Part shown: positions 27,537 to 36,539 of the stretch, in pieces | Layout: each line of letters begins with the position of its first letter | Numbering within the stretch: the first letter of the stretch is position 1 | Assembly (NCBI GenBank): GCA_000024525.1 | Contig: CP001769.1 | Coordinates: 4,807,001 to 4,871,000 of the forward strand | From: Spirosoma linguale DSM 74 | GTDB lineage: Bacteria > Bacteroidota > Bacteroidia > Cytophagales > Spirosomataceae | Reading direction: 5' to 3' | DNA length: 64,000 bases | Made by a program: the position numbers and the translations under genes | The notes under the pieces: generated by a model | Seen by the model: the letters and a program-made list of their open reading frames with translations, nothing else | Told to the model about the DNA's origin: nothing | The model's database searches: none

Positions 27537-27539
27537 ACC

Positions 27540-28643
27540 ATGCCACAACGTGCCATTCCCGTTATGCAGTTTCGAGGAGGCTCATCCAAAGGGCTGTTCT
27601 TCAACGCATCTGACCTCCCCACCGATGAAGCTGAGCGCAACCGTCTGATTCTGGCCGCTATGGAAGGCGTCGGCTGTGGCGATTCCCGGCAGATTGACGG
27701 GCTGGGTGGCGCTACGTCCCTGACCAGTAAAGTGGCGATCGTCAGTCCGTCAGACAAGCCCGATGCCGATCTGGATTACTTGTTTTTACAGGTAGTCGTG
27801 GGAGCCGGGCGGGTATCGACCGATCAAAACTGCGGGAACATTCTGGCGGCCGTGCTGCCCTTCGCCATTGAATCGGGGCTGTTTCCGGCCGGTATCCCAA
27901 CGACAACGGCTCGCATCAACATGGTGAATACGGGCGGCATCTGCGAAGTAACGGTGCAAACACCGGGCGGGGTTGTTGAATATGCAGGCGGGCCATTGGT
28001 TGGAGAGGCAAAAGTAGATGGCGTACCGAGAACGGGCGCGCCGATCCGCTGTAACTACCTGGGCATTGCCGGGTCGACCTGCGGTGCATTGGTGCCCACG
28101 GGCCAAACCCGAAACCACGTCAATGGCATTGAGGTAACCTGCATTGATAACGGGATGCCGGAGGTGATTATTCGGGCGGCAGATGTGGGCGTTACCGGCT
28201 ACGAATCGCCCGCCGAACTCGAAGCGAATGAGTCCCTGAAACAAACCCTCGAACGCATCCGGCTGGCCGTTGGTCCACTCATGAACCTCGGCGATGTGAC
28301 CAGCAAAACCGTACCGAAACTATGCTTGATCGCTCCACCCCGGGCGGGCGGGATGGTTAGCACACGAACGTTCATTCCGCACCGGGTTCACGAAGCCATT
28401 GGCGTGCTGGGAGCCATTTCGACCGCTACGGCTTGCCTGCTGCCCGGCTCCGTTGCCGACGGAATTGCGGTTTTCCCTAAAGGCGCCGAAGCAGGTTACT
28501 CCGTTGAGCACCCCACGGGTGAGTTTACGGTTCAGTTGGAACAACGCATTGAAAACGAGAGCATTCAATTTGGCAAATCAGGCGTAATTCGGACGGCACG
28601 GCTGCTGAGCCGGGGGGAGGTACTGGTGCCACTGGTCGGCTGA
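27540..28643 (+). CDS. PrpF-family isomerase, 4-oxalomesaconate tautomerase (GalD-like)
   Basis: A 367-residue PrpF-family protein starting 3 bp after the dehydrogenase stop. The family start is clear (PVMQFRGGSSKGLFF, then DGLGGATSLTSKVAIV). The conserved QNCGNI and GSTCGALVPTG segments hold the active-site Cys and Lys neighbourhood. GalD converts the keto form of 4-oxalomesaconate to the enol form in gallate breakdown. It belongs to the same operon as the GalB- and GalC-like genes. Confidence 0.82.
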   Translation: MPQRAIPVMQFRGGSSKGLFFNASDLPTDEAERNRLILAAMEGVGCGDSRQIDGLGGATSLTSKVAIVSPSDKPDADLDYLFLQVVVGAGRVSTDQNCGNILAAVLPFAIESGLFPAGIPTTTARINMVNTGGICEVTVQTPGGVVEYAGGPLVGEAKVDGVPRTGAPIRCNYLGIAGSTCGALVPTGQTRNHVNGIEVTCIDNGMPEVIIRAADVGVTGYESPAELEANESLKQTLERIRLAVGPLMNLGDVTSKTVPKLCLIAPPRAGGMVSTRTFIPHRVHEAIGVLGAISTATACLLPGSVADGIAVFPKGAEAGYSVEHPTGEFTVQLEQRIENESIQFGKSGVIRTARLLSRGEVLVPLVG

Positions 28644-28729
28644 GTTAGCCAGAAAGAAGTAGTAAACCCGTTGCATCGGATGCTTTTCATTAGCGTTGAG
28701 TTCTGTACGTTTTTTCCTCCGAACCCCTA

Positions 28730-29665
28730 ATGAAACCGTTTTCCCGTCGCACCTTTTTGCAGTCGTCGGCGCTCCTGGCGAGCAGCGCCCTACTGCCCTC
28801 CTATCTGCCGCTTGTCCGCACAGCCCCGAAACCCTTACGACTTGGCGGCCCTATTTTCCTGAAAAGCAACGACCCCGACGAGCTGGCGCGCGAACATCGA
28901 CGGCTGCAATACAGTGCGGCCTATGTCCCCACGGTCGACCTAACCGATACGAACAGAATTGAGACAATAAGAAAGGCATTTGCTGCTCAGAATGTGCTTA
29001 TCGCCGAGGTGGGTGCGTGGGTGAACATGCTGGATCAGGACGCCGAAAAACGGCGCAAAAACCTCGCGTACGTTACCGACCGGCTCGCCCTGGCCGAAGC
29101 CGTTGGCGCGCGGGTTTGTGTCAACATCGGCGGGTCGTTTAGCCCCACCAACTGGGATGGCCCCGACGCGCGCGACCTGAGCAAAGAATACTTCGATGCC
29201 ACAGTCGAAAACTGCCGTAAGGTCATTGACGCCGTAAAACCAAAACGCGCCAAATTTGCGCTCGAAATGATGGGATGGAGCTTGCCCGACGGTCCCGACT
29301 CTTACCTCAAATTCATTAAAGCGATTGACCGTCCGGCTTTTGGCGCACACGTAGACATTGCCAATATTATCAATAGCCCGACGCGTTTTTTCGCCAATAC
29401 GGCCCTTATCAATGAAACCTTCCAGAAATTAGGCCGCTGGATTATCTCAGCTCACGCCAAAGACATTGCCCCGAAAGATGGCCATTTTATGGAGACCATG
29501 CCGGGTCGCGGCCGACTGGATTATGCCACCTACATTCGTAATGTTACGTCCTTACCTCAGGAAGTTCCGCTGATGCTGGAGCACTTACGTACTGCGGAAG
29601 AATATGACGAAGCCAGGGCCTTTGTTATAAAGAAGGCGACAGAGATTCAGGTTCCGTTGGCGTAA
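28730..29665 (+). CDS. Tat-exported TIM-barrel protein (sugar isomerase/epimerase-like)
   Basis: A 311-residue protein with a Tat-type signal (MKPFSRRTFLQSSALLASSALL). The core is a xylose-isomerase-like TIM barrel with metal-binding-type segments ARVCVNIGGSF, KFALEMMGWSL, AHVDIANI and SAHAKDIAP. It lies 86 bp after the tautomerase and may belong to the same transcript. The fold family includes sugar epimerases and dehydroshikimate dehydratases; the substrate cannot be read from sequence. Confidence 0.75.
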   Translation: MKPFSRRTFLQSSALLASSALLPSYLPLVRTAPKPLRLGGPIFLKSNDPDELAREHRRLQYSAAYVPTVDLTDTNRIETIRKAFAAQNVLIAEVGAWVNMLDQDAEKRRKNLAYVTDRLALAEAVGARVCVNIGGSFSPTNWDGPDARDLSKEYFDATVENCRKVIDAVKPKRAKFALEMMGWSLPDGPDSYLKFIKAIDRPAFGAHVDIANIINSPTRFFANTALINETFQKLGRWIISAHAKDIAPKDGHFMETMPGRGRLDYATYIRNVTSLPQEVPLMLEHLRTAEEYDEARAFVIKKATEIQVPLA

Positions 29666-29767
29666 CGAATTGGTAACAACCACATATACAGTATTCGCTA
29701 TAAATTGCCACCTTTTACATTCAGAGGCTGAAGCTTCTAAATGAACTTAACCAATTCTCAAAATACA

Positions 29768-30169
29768 ATGGCATTCAAAACTTTATTATCGGTGGTTCTG
29801 CTGTTAACGCTCACCGTTCAGGCCGTAAAAGCACAAAATTCACCCGCCACAAGCGATTCACTAACAACTCTAACCGGCAAATGGGCGGGCACCTTTGATG
29901 GCCCGGCATCCGGAAAACTCGAACTGGTCCTTAATCAGGACAACAATCGAAACGTAACGGGAAAGATTACCGCGATCAACAATAGTGGTGACCAGTATTC
30001 CGCTGATTTGAAAACGGTTATCTGGCAAAACGGGAAACTAACCATCACCTATACCTACCCGGAAGGCGGAGACGTTAATCTGTCCGGAAATTATGCTAAA
30101 TCAGCATTCAAAGGAACCTGGGAGTTGGGCGGTGGCCAGGCAACAGGAACCTGGCAAGCGAGTCGATGA
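29768..30169 (+). CDS. Small secreted protein of unknown function
   Basis: A 133-residue protein from the ATG at 29768, giving a signal peptide (FKTLLSVVLLLTLTVQAVKA). The mature domain reads KWAGTFDGPASGKLELVLNQ and then SGNYAKSAFKGTWELGGG, repeating G-x-W/F beta strands as in small beta-barrel proteins of the lipocalin-like type. No function is known. It is convergent with the next gene. Confidence 0.7.
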   Translation: MAFKTLLSVVLLLTLTVQAVKAQNSPATSDSLTTLTGKWAGTFDGPASGKLELVLNQDNNRNVTGKITAINNSGDQYSADLKTVIWQNGKLTITYTYPEGGDVNLSGNYAKSAFKGTWELGGGQATGTWQASR

Positions 30170-30174
30170 ATACA

Positions 30175-30702
30175 CTATAAATCAGGGATTTCCATAATTC
30201 GAACCTTCATGACCGGCTGTTCGCCATCGGGAACGATGACAATAAGGGAGTTACTCACGGTCTCGCCGTTTCGAAGCATGTGCCCGGCCTGAATGTCGGT
30301 TATCGTTACCACTTCTTTTCCCTCGGCGTTCTTTACCCGTTGCCGGTAAGGCACGGTGAATGGCCGCGCCAGAACCTTTGCGCTTTTAGACGTCAGGCGT
30401 TTTCCGGTGGCGTTCAGGCAATCGAATTGGGCCAGTTCATTCTGGTCTTTCTGATCCAGCAACGCCTGGCGGGGGAACATGATCTTGGTACAGTTACTCT
30501 TATTTGTTGCATAAATTGACAGTTCGTAGCGCATAAAACGCTCCCCGCCAATATCAACACGACGTTCGTTTCGTATTTCGAAGCCGTAATCAATGCCATT
30601 GAACTGAGCCGGTTTGCCGGGCTGTGCATCATAGGCCTGCTGGGCGAAAAGGGGGGAGCAAATGCCTGTTAAAAGCAGAAGACAGGTTAGTAAGCGGTTC
30701 AT
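30175..30702 (-). CDS. Secreted protein of unknown function
   Basis: A 175-residue protein from the ATG at 30702, with a signal peptide (MNRLLTCLLLLTGICSPLFAQ). A longer reading from 30759 crosses a hairpin and is unlikely. The mature part has the beta-rich pattern ERFMRYELSIYATNKSNCTKIMFP. No family is recognised. It starts just after a terminator-like palindrome at 30736-30766. Confidence 0.65.
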   Translation of the reverse strand: MNRLLTCLLLLTGICSPLFAQQAYDAQPGKPAQFNGIDYGFEIRNERRVDIGGERFMRYELSIYATNKSNCTKIMFPRQALLDQKDQNELAQFDCLNATGKRLTSKSAKVLARPFTVPYRQRVKNAEGKEVVTITDIQAGHMLRNGETVSNSLIVIVPDGEQPVMKVRIMEIPDL

Positions 30703-30735
30703 CTGTAGTAAGTAAGTAGGTTCCGGCAGAAAAAT

Positions 30736-30766
30736 AAGGGTTATGTATAGTCTATACATAACCCTT
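30736..30766. terminator. Near-perfect palindrome between two minus-strand genes
   Basis: 15-bp arms at 30736-30750 and 30752-30766, followed by T on the plus strand. It lies between the end side of GH125 (stop at 30876) and the start of the gene at 30702. Confidence 0.6.
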
Positions 30767-30875
30767 TTATTTAACGTCTAAAAATACCGTTCCTTGCGTA
30801 TTAATGCAATGCTACTCATTCATTCATGAGTAATTTAATCACATTATCATCGGGAACTACTCAGCCTATCTTCTC

Positions 30876-32303
30876 TCACAGGACTTTATCCAACAGCTGC
30901 GGACGTTCGTTAGCCACTTTCAGGATCAGTTCGCCGAAGAGGGTATTGGCCCAGGCAAACCACTTTCGGGTGAATTTAGCGGGGTCGTCCTGGTTGAAAG
31001 ATTCGTGCATGAAGCCCGTGCCTGCATGGGTTTTCTTCAGCAGCCGAAGCTGCGCCAGAATCTCCTGATCGTCGGTGGAAGTGAGTGCGCGCATGGTCAG
31101 GCTCATAGTCCAGATGTTGTTGACCAGCGTGTGCGGACTGCCGACACCCTCGGCCGCTTTTCCTTTGAAGAAATACGGGTTGTCCGGACTGAGCACAAAG
31201 CGACGGGTATTTTTATAGATCGGATCGCTGGCGGGCATGGCACCCAGATACGGCAAAGCCAGTAAGTTGGGCACGTTGGCGTCGTCCTGAAGCAGGTGAT
31301 TTCCGTACCCATCTACTTCCATGGCGTACATCTTCCCGTATTTGGGGTGCGTATAAATGGCGTACTGTTTCAGCGCCCGTTCCACTTCATCGGCCAAAGC
31401 CCGGCAACCGGCAGCCAGTGCAGGCGTGGGCCGAATCTGATCGACCATCGTAGCCAGTTGCCGAAGCGACACCACTGCAAACCAGTTCGAGGGTACATAA
31501 AACGGAAAAACCGTTGCATCGTCAGACGGGCGGAAGATGCTGTTTATCAACCCAATCGGACGCGTTGGATTCCCGTAGCCATCGCCCGGCACGGTATCTG
31601 TCGACCAGGACGTTTCGCGGCTGAATTTATAAGGCCCTCTGCTGGTTTTACGTTGCTGCTCCCGGCAGGTCTGCAAAACGAGTTGCATGGCCTGTAGCCA
31701 GTCGGCATCGAATGGGCTGGTATCGCCGGTCGTTTTCCAGTAGTGATAACCCAGCCGGATGGCGTAGCAAAGCGAATCGAGTTCCCACTTTCGTTCGTGC
31801 AGACCGGGTTTCATGGCTGTCACGTCTTTCTTCCATTCGCCCTCTTTGCTGGCATCGGCATAAAAGGCGTTGGCGTAGGGGTCGCGCCGAATGCACAGGG
31901 ATTGCCGACGGATAACCCCCGCAATCAGTTGCTGCAAGGGTTTATCCTGCTTAATGAGCGGCAAATAGGGCCATACCTGCGCCGTACTGTCGCGCAGCCA
32001 CATAGCGTCGATGTCGCCGGTAATGACAAACGTATCGGGTTGGCCATTGCTGGTACTCACCTGCACGGTGGTATCGAGGGTATTGGGAAAGCAGTTCTCG
32101 AAAAGCCAGGCCAGTTCCGGGTCGCGAATAGTTTTATGCATTCGCTGGATGGTCTGCTCTACAGCCGAGCTGGTGAAATTGCGCTGAGCGGCTGCTGTCC
32201 GAACAACGGGAAAGTCGGCGGCTGGTGCGGCCCAAAGTGACTGACCAGCCATCAGGCCAGCACTTGCCCCGGCAGATTGTTGGATAAACGTACGACGATT
32301 CAT
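30876..32303 (-). CDS. GH125 exo-alpha-1,6-mannosidase, exported
   Basis: A 475-residue protein with a Tat-type start (MNRRTFIQQSAGASAG). The GH125 (formerly DUF1237) marks are clear: ELAWLFENCFPNTLDTTV, DIDAMWLRDSTAQVWPYL, LCIRRDPYANAF and WELDSLCYAIRLGYHYW. The family removes alpha-1,6-linked mannose by inversion, often from glycoprotein or yeast mannan. It stands without a SusC/D pair of its own. The acid and base residues were not individually assigned. Confidence 0.9.
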   Translation of the reverse strand: MNRRTFIQQSAGASAGLMAGQSLWAAPAADFPVVRTAAAQRNFTSSAVEQTIQRMHKTIRDPELAWLFENCFPNTLDTTVQVSTSNGQPDTFVITGDIDAMWLRDSTAQVWPYLPLIKQDKPLQQLIAGVIRRQSLCIRRDPYANAFYADASKEGEWKKDVTAMKPGLHERKWELDSLCYAIRLGYHYWKTTGDTSPFDADWLQAMQLVLQTCREQQRKTSRGPYKFSRETSWSTDTVPGDGYGNPTRPIGLINSIFRPSDDATVFPFYVPSNWFAVVSLRQLATMVDQIRPTPALAAGCRALADEVERALKQYAIYTHPKYGKMYAMEVDGYGNHLLQDDANVPNLLALPYLGAMPASDPIYKNTRRFVLSPDNPYFFKGKAAEGVGSPHTLVNNIWTMSLTMRALTSTDDQEILAQLRLLKKTHAGTGFMHESFNQDDPAKFTRKWFAWANTLFGELILKVANERPQLLDKVL

Positions 32304-32499
32304 GTGGCAAAGATATTGAACAAGGAGGCTAATCGGTTACCTGATCACTCAATTCAGCTACCCACTTATTGCAACCCGACGAACCGGTAGTTTAACCTAC
32401 TACAGGCCTTATAGACACAGTTAGTTCATATGACAATTACCCCCCGTTTAAGAGTTACAAAAACCCTTTTCCATAGGCCGACGATTAACCTTCCCCTCT

Positions 32500-35400
32500 A
32501 TGACCTGGTTACCAACCTCCCTCCGGCAGTCAGTCCGTATTTTTGGCTTTGCCGGACTTAGTCTGGCTTTGTATGCCTGCCTGAACAATCAAAAAACGAT
32601 TTCCCAAAACACTAAATCACCGGTTTCATCGGTGGCTCCTGCCAATGGAGCAGCCAGTAATGAAGCCCAGCCCAAACCGGCTCCGGCCGGCCCGAAACGG
32701 GTGCTGGTCTTCTCGAAAACGAAAGGCTGGAAACACACGTCCATTCCGTTCGGGATTGCAGCTCTCCAGAAGATGGGCCGGGAAAATGCGTTCCGGGTCG
32801 ATACGACCAAGAATGCCGACTATTTTAACGACGACAGTCTGCGGCACTACACCGCCGTTGTGTTTCTGAGTACAACCGGCAATGTGCTGAACCAGAAGCA
32901 GCAGGCCGCTTTTGAGCGGTATATTCAAGCCGGTGGCGGGTACATGGGCATCCATGCCGCAGCCGACACCGAATATGACTGGCCGTGGTATAACAAACTC
33001 GCAGGCGGCTACTTTGCCAGCCACCCCAGCAATTCCAACGTCCGCAAAGCCACGGTGGATGTAACAGACAAAAATCACGCATCCACCGCCCATCTGCCCG
33101 ATCATTGGGAGCGCACCGACGAATGGTACAATTACCGATCGCTCTACGCTGACCTGACGGTGGTGGCCAATCTGGACGAAAGCACCTACGATGGCGGCAT
33201 CAACGGCAGCAACCACCCCATTGCCTGGTACCATGAGTTCGATGGTGGGCGCGCTTACTATACCGGTGGTGGACACGAAGATTCGAGTTTCAGCGAACCG
33301 CTTTTTGTGCAGCACCTGCTGGGTGCCCTGAACTGGGTTATGGGCAGCGGCAAACCGCTCGACTACAGCAAAGCTTATGCGACGGTTACACCCGAAGAAA
33401 ACCGGTTTGTCAAAACGGTGCTGGTCAATGACCTGAATGAGCCGATGGAGCTGGCCGTTGCGCCCGATGGCCGGGTGTTTTTCACCGAACGAAGCGGTAA
33501 TCTGTCGGTCTACAATAACCAGACCAACAAAAGCCAGCTGGTGCATCGCTTCGATGTTCCCACCAAAGCGGGGCATGGCGTGCAGGGAATTACCCTCGAC
33601 CCAAACTTTGCGGCCAACCACTTTCTGTATGTCTATTATTCCCCTCAATTTACGCAGGAGCCATTCTACAACCTGTCGCGCTTTGTAGTGAAGGATGACA
33701 ACACGCTTGATCTGGCTTCCGAGAAAATCCTGCTGACGGTGCCGAGTATCGACCAGCCGGGTTCGCACCACGGCGGTTCGCTGGCGTTCGACAAAGAAGG
33801 CAACCTGTACCTGTCGACCGGCGACCATACTAACCCTTTCCCGTCCAACGGCTACGCGCCCATCGACGCCCGCCCCGACCACCTGGCCGCCGATGCACGG
33901 GGAACGGCTGCCAACACCAACGATTTGCGGGGTAAGATCCTGCGGATTCGTCCGTTGCCCGACGGTACTTACACCATTCCCGAAGGAAATCTATTCCCCA
34001 AAGGAATGGCCCAGACCAAGCCCGAAATTTACACCATGGGCCTGCGGAATCCGTACCGTATTGCCCTTAACCCGAAATCGTCGGTCCTGTACTGGGGAGA
34101 AATTGGTCCCGATGCCGGAAAAGACAGCAGCACCCTCGGCCCGCGTGGGTATGACGAATTTAACCAGGCGAAAAAGGCCGGTAACTTCGGCTGGCCGCTG
34201 TTCATTGGCAACAGTCAGCCGTATGGCGATCTGGATTTTGCGACCAATGCCGTTGGCCCCCGTTTCGACCCGAAAGCACCGGTCAACAACTCGTCTAAGA
34301 ATACAGGATTAAAAAACCTGCCGCCCACCAATCCGGCCATGATCTGGTATCCCTACGCGGCTTCGAAAGAGTTCCCGGAGCTGGGGCAGGGTGGCCGCAG
34401 CGCGATGGCGGGTGAGTTTTATACCTACGACCAGAATTCTCCGTCGAAAAACAAATTCCCGGACTACTACAATAGTGCCCTGTTCATTTTCGACTGGATG
34501 CGCAACTGGGTCATGGCCGTTCGTGTCGATAAAGATGATAATTACATTCGTAGCGAGCCGTTTATGGCCGCTCAGGGCGATTTCCGGCGACCGATCGACC
34601 TGGCCTTTAGCAAAGACGGTATTATGTATATGCTGGAGTACGGCTCGGTCTATGGTGCTGATAACGACGACGCCCGACTGGTAAAGATCGAGTATAATAC
34701 CGGCAACCGCCCGCCAATTGCCCGCGCCAGCGTGATTGATTCTGTAGCTGCGGCCCAGCATAATGCCCGCTCCTACCTCACCTCCGACGGCCGTAATGCG
34801 CCCGTGCTTCGTGAAGCCATTGGGCTGGCTCCGTTGCGGGTGAAGTTCGCCGGGCGCGGCACCGACCTCGACGACGATGATGAAGTTACCTATCAATGGC
34901 TGTTCGACGGCAAAACGGTGGCGTCTACCAAACCCATGGCAACTTACACCTACACGCAGCCCGGCGTGTACAACGCCATTCTGAAAGTGACCGATAAAAT
35001 GGGGCAGGTGGGCATGGACACTATTTCAGTAAAAGTGGGCAATGCCAAACCAGAAGTAGCCATTGTCACACCAGATAACAAGTCGTTCTTCTGGGAGAAT
35101 AAGCCCTTCACCTATGCCGTGAAAGTGGCCGATCAGGAAGATAAAAAAATCGACCCTAAACGAATTAAGGTGCTTTACGAATACAGTGCTCAACCCAATG
35201 GGGCACCCATGACGGCTCCGCAGCAGGGACACCAGGAAGTAGCCCAGCTGAGCGGGGGTTCGCTGGGCAAAACGCTCGTGGCGGGCAGCGACTGTAAAGC
35301 CTGCCACACGATTGATAAACCCTCTGTTGGCCCTACATTCCTGGCCGTTGCCGACCGATACAAAGGACAGGCAGGCAGCGTGGAACGGCTGGCCCGGAAA

Positions 35401-36048
35401 ATTATTGAAGGCGGGGGCGGCAACTGGAGCAAAGACCACCTGATGAGCGCTCACCCGCAAATTCCGGTACAGGATGCACAGGAAATGGTGAAGTACATCT
35501 TCTCGCTGACCGATGCCCGGAAGCAAAAAGCCGTGCCCCTACAGGGTACACTCGCCCTGAACGAACACAAGCCGGAAGACACCCGCGGGCAGTACACCCT
35601 GCTGGCCACTTATACCGACAAGGGTACGAAAAGCGTAGGGCCGCTTACCAGTTCAGAAGTGGTTACGCTGCGGAATGCCACCGTCAAAACCCTGAATGCC
35701 GATGCGTACGTTGGTTTCCCCCGCTTTGGCAGCCGCCTGTCGGCCGGAAGCAACAAGGCGTATGTATTGCTGAAAGACATTGACATGACGACTATCAAGT
35801 CGCTGACGTACGACTATTCATCGCTCAACAAAGACGGCGAAATTGAGGTCCGGCTCGACTCCTACGCAGGGCCGGTTGTGAGCCGCGCTTCTTACAAAGC
35901 CACCGGCGACTGGAAGACGACCAATCAGGTAACGGGCACGCTCAACAAACCCTTCACCGGTCGGCACGACGTATATGTGGTGGTAGTAAAGTGGAGCAAA
36001 CCCAACAACGACATCATTCAACTGAACAGCATCCGGTTTAATCAGTAA
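32500..36048 (+). CDS. ThuA / PQQ-type sugar dehydrogenase / PKD / cytochrome c fusion lipoprotein
   Basis: A 1182-residue lipoprotein (LSLALYAC, Cys 27). In order: ThuA trehalose-utilisation-like domain (about 66-285), a six-blade sugar dehydrogenase of the GSDH/soluble glucose dehydrogenase type (about 305-720), a PKD repeat (about 775-847), a c-type cytochrome with the haem site CKACH (932-936), and a C-terminal carbohydrate-binding-like beta sandwich (about 1070-1182). It should oxidise a sugar at the cell surface and pass electrons to its own haem. It stands alone between the GH125 and patatin genes. Such fusions are frequent in Cytophagales. Confidence 0.85.
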   Translation: MTWLPTSLRQSVRIFGFAGLSLALYACLNNQKTISQNTKSPVSSVAPANGAASNEAQPKPAPAGPKRVLVFSKTKGWKHTSIPFGIAALQKMGRENAFRVDTTKNADYFNDDSLRHYTAVVFLSTTGNVLNQKQQAAFERYIQAGGGYMGIHAAADTEYDWPWYNKLAGGYFASHPSNSNVRKATVDVTDKNHASTAHLPDHWERTDEWYNYRSLYADLTVVANLDESTYDGGINGSNHPIAWYHEFDGGRAYYTGGGHEDSSFSEPLFVQHLLGALNWVMGSGKPLDYSKAYATVTPEENRFVKTVLVNDLNEPMELAVAPDGRVFFTERSGNLSVYNNQTNKSQLVHRFDVPTKAGHGVQGITLDPNFAANHFLYVYYSPQFTQEPFYNLSRFVVKDDNTLDLASEKILLTVPSIDQPGSHHGGSLAFDKEGNLYLSTGDHTNPFPSNGYAPIDARPDHLAADARGTAANTNDLRGKILRIRPLPDGTYTIPEGNLFPKGMAQTKPEIYTMGLRNPYRIALNPKSSVLYWGEIGPDAGKDSSTLGPRGYDEFNQAKKAGNFGWPLFIGNSQPYGDLDFATNAVGPRFDPKAPVNNSSKNTGLKNLPPTNPAMIWYPYAASKEFPELGQGGRSAMAGEFYTYDQNSPSKNKFPDYYNSALFIFDWMRNWVMAVRVDKDDNYIRSEPFMAAQGDFRRPIDLAFSKDGIMYMLEYGSVYGADNDDARLVKIEYNTGNRPPIARASVIDSVAAAQHNARSYLTSDGRNAPVLREAIGLAPLRVKFAGRGTDLDDDDEVTYQWLFDGKTVASTKPMATYTYTQPGVYNAILKVTDKMGQVGMDTISVKVGNAKPEVAIVTPDNKSFFWENKPFTYAVKVADQEDKKIDPKRIKVLYEYSAQPNGAPMTAPQQGHQEVAQLSGGSLGKTLVAGSDCKACHTIDKPSVGPTFLAVADRYKGQAGSVERLARKIIEGGGGNWSKDHLMSAHPQIPVQDAQEMVKYIFSLTDARKQKAVPLQGTLALNEHKPEDTRGQYTLLATYTDKGTKSVGPLTSSEVVTLRNATVKTLNADAYVGFPRFGSRLSAGSNKAYVLLKDIDMTTIKSLTYDYSSLNKDGEIEVRLDSYAGPVVSRASYKATGDWKTTNQVTGTLNKPFTGRHDVYVVVVKWSKPNNDIIQLNSIRFNQ

Positions 36049-36064
36049 CCCTGCTAGTCACTGT

Positions 36065-36096
36065 GCCTCAACCCGATTTAATTATTGGGTTGAGGC
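36065..36096 (+). terminator. Intrinsic terminator of the large fusion gene
   Basis: 10-bp arms 36065-36074 and 36087-36096, followed directly by a T run, 17 bp after the stop codon. Confidence 0.8.
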
Positions 36097-36347
36097 TTTT
36101 TATTGGTTCGCCCGGTGACGAACCCGGCTTTCTATGCGTTTTCGAGCGCAACTACATTACTTAAAACTTCTTTGGCAGCTAAACCGTCGAACAAACTACC
36201 TTTAAATAACACTGATTGTAAGCAAGTTATCCTTTTCCCTATCTTCATCGCCCGATGGCTATCGATGAATAAGCCCTGGTTAATCGTCTTTTACACGAAG
36301 GTCACAGACAAGTTTCGGGATTTACGTTTATAGCCCATCGTTCATAA

Positions 36348-36421
36348 GACTTTCGCTTAGACCCGTGCCACGGTTACCTCGTGAGTTATAGAGAACCGTG
36401 GCACGGGGCTAAGCGAAAGTC
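36348..36421. repeat. 28-bp inverted repeat in a 490-bp gene gap
   Basis: Arms 36348-36375 and 36394-36421 with one mismatch. It stands between two plus-strand genes, in a 490-bp interval that otherwise has no gene I can support. It may be a second terminator or a dispersed hairpin repeat. Confidence 0.7.
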
Positions 36422-36539
36422 CTAGTTCAGAAGACTAACAGTTCTTTTTGCCTGTACTGTACACCTTATTCAGGCTCAGGCAACCCCTTTTTAACTCAAC
36501 ACATCCACCCCTGATCTCTATCGTAAAACACTGATAACC

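Noticed and set aside
32626..33882. 418-residue minus-strand frame
   Set aside because: Antisense shadow of the ThuA/sugar dehydrogenase gene.
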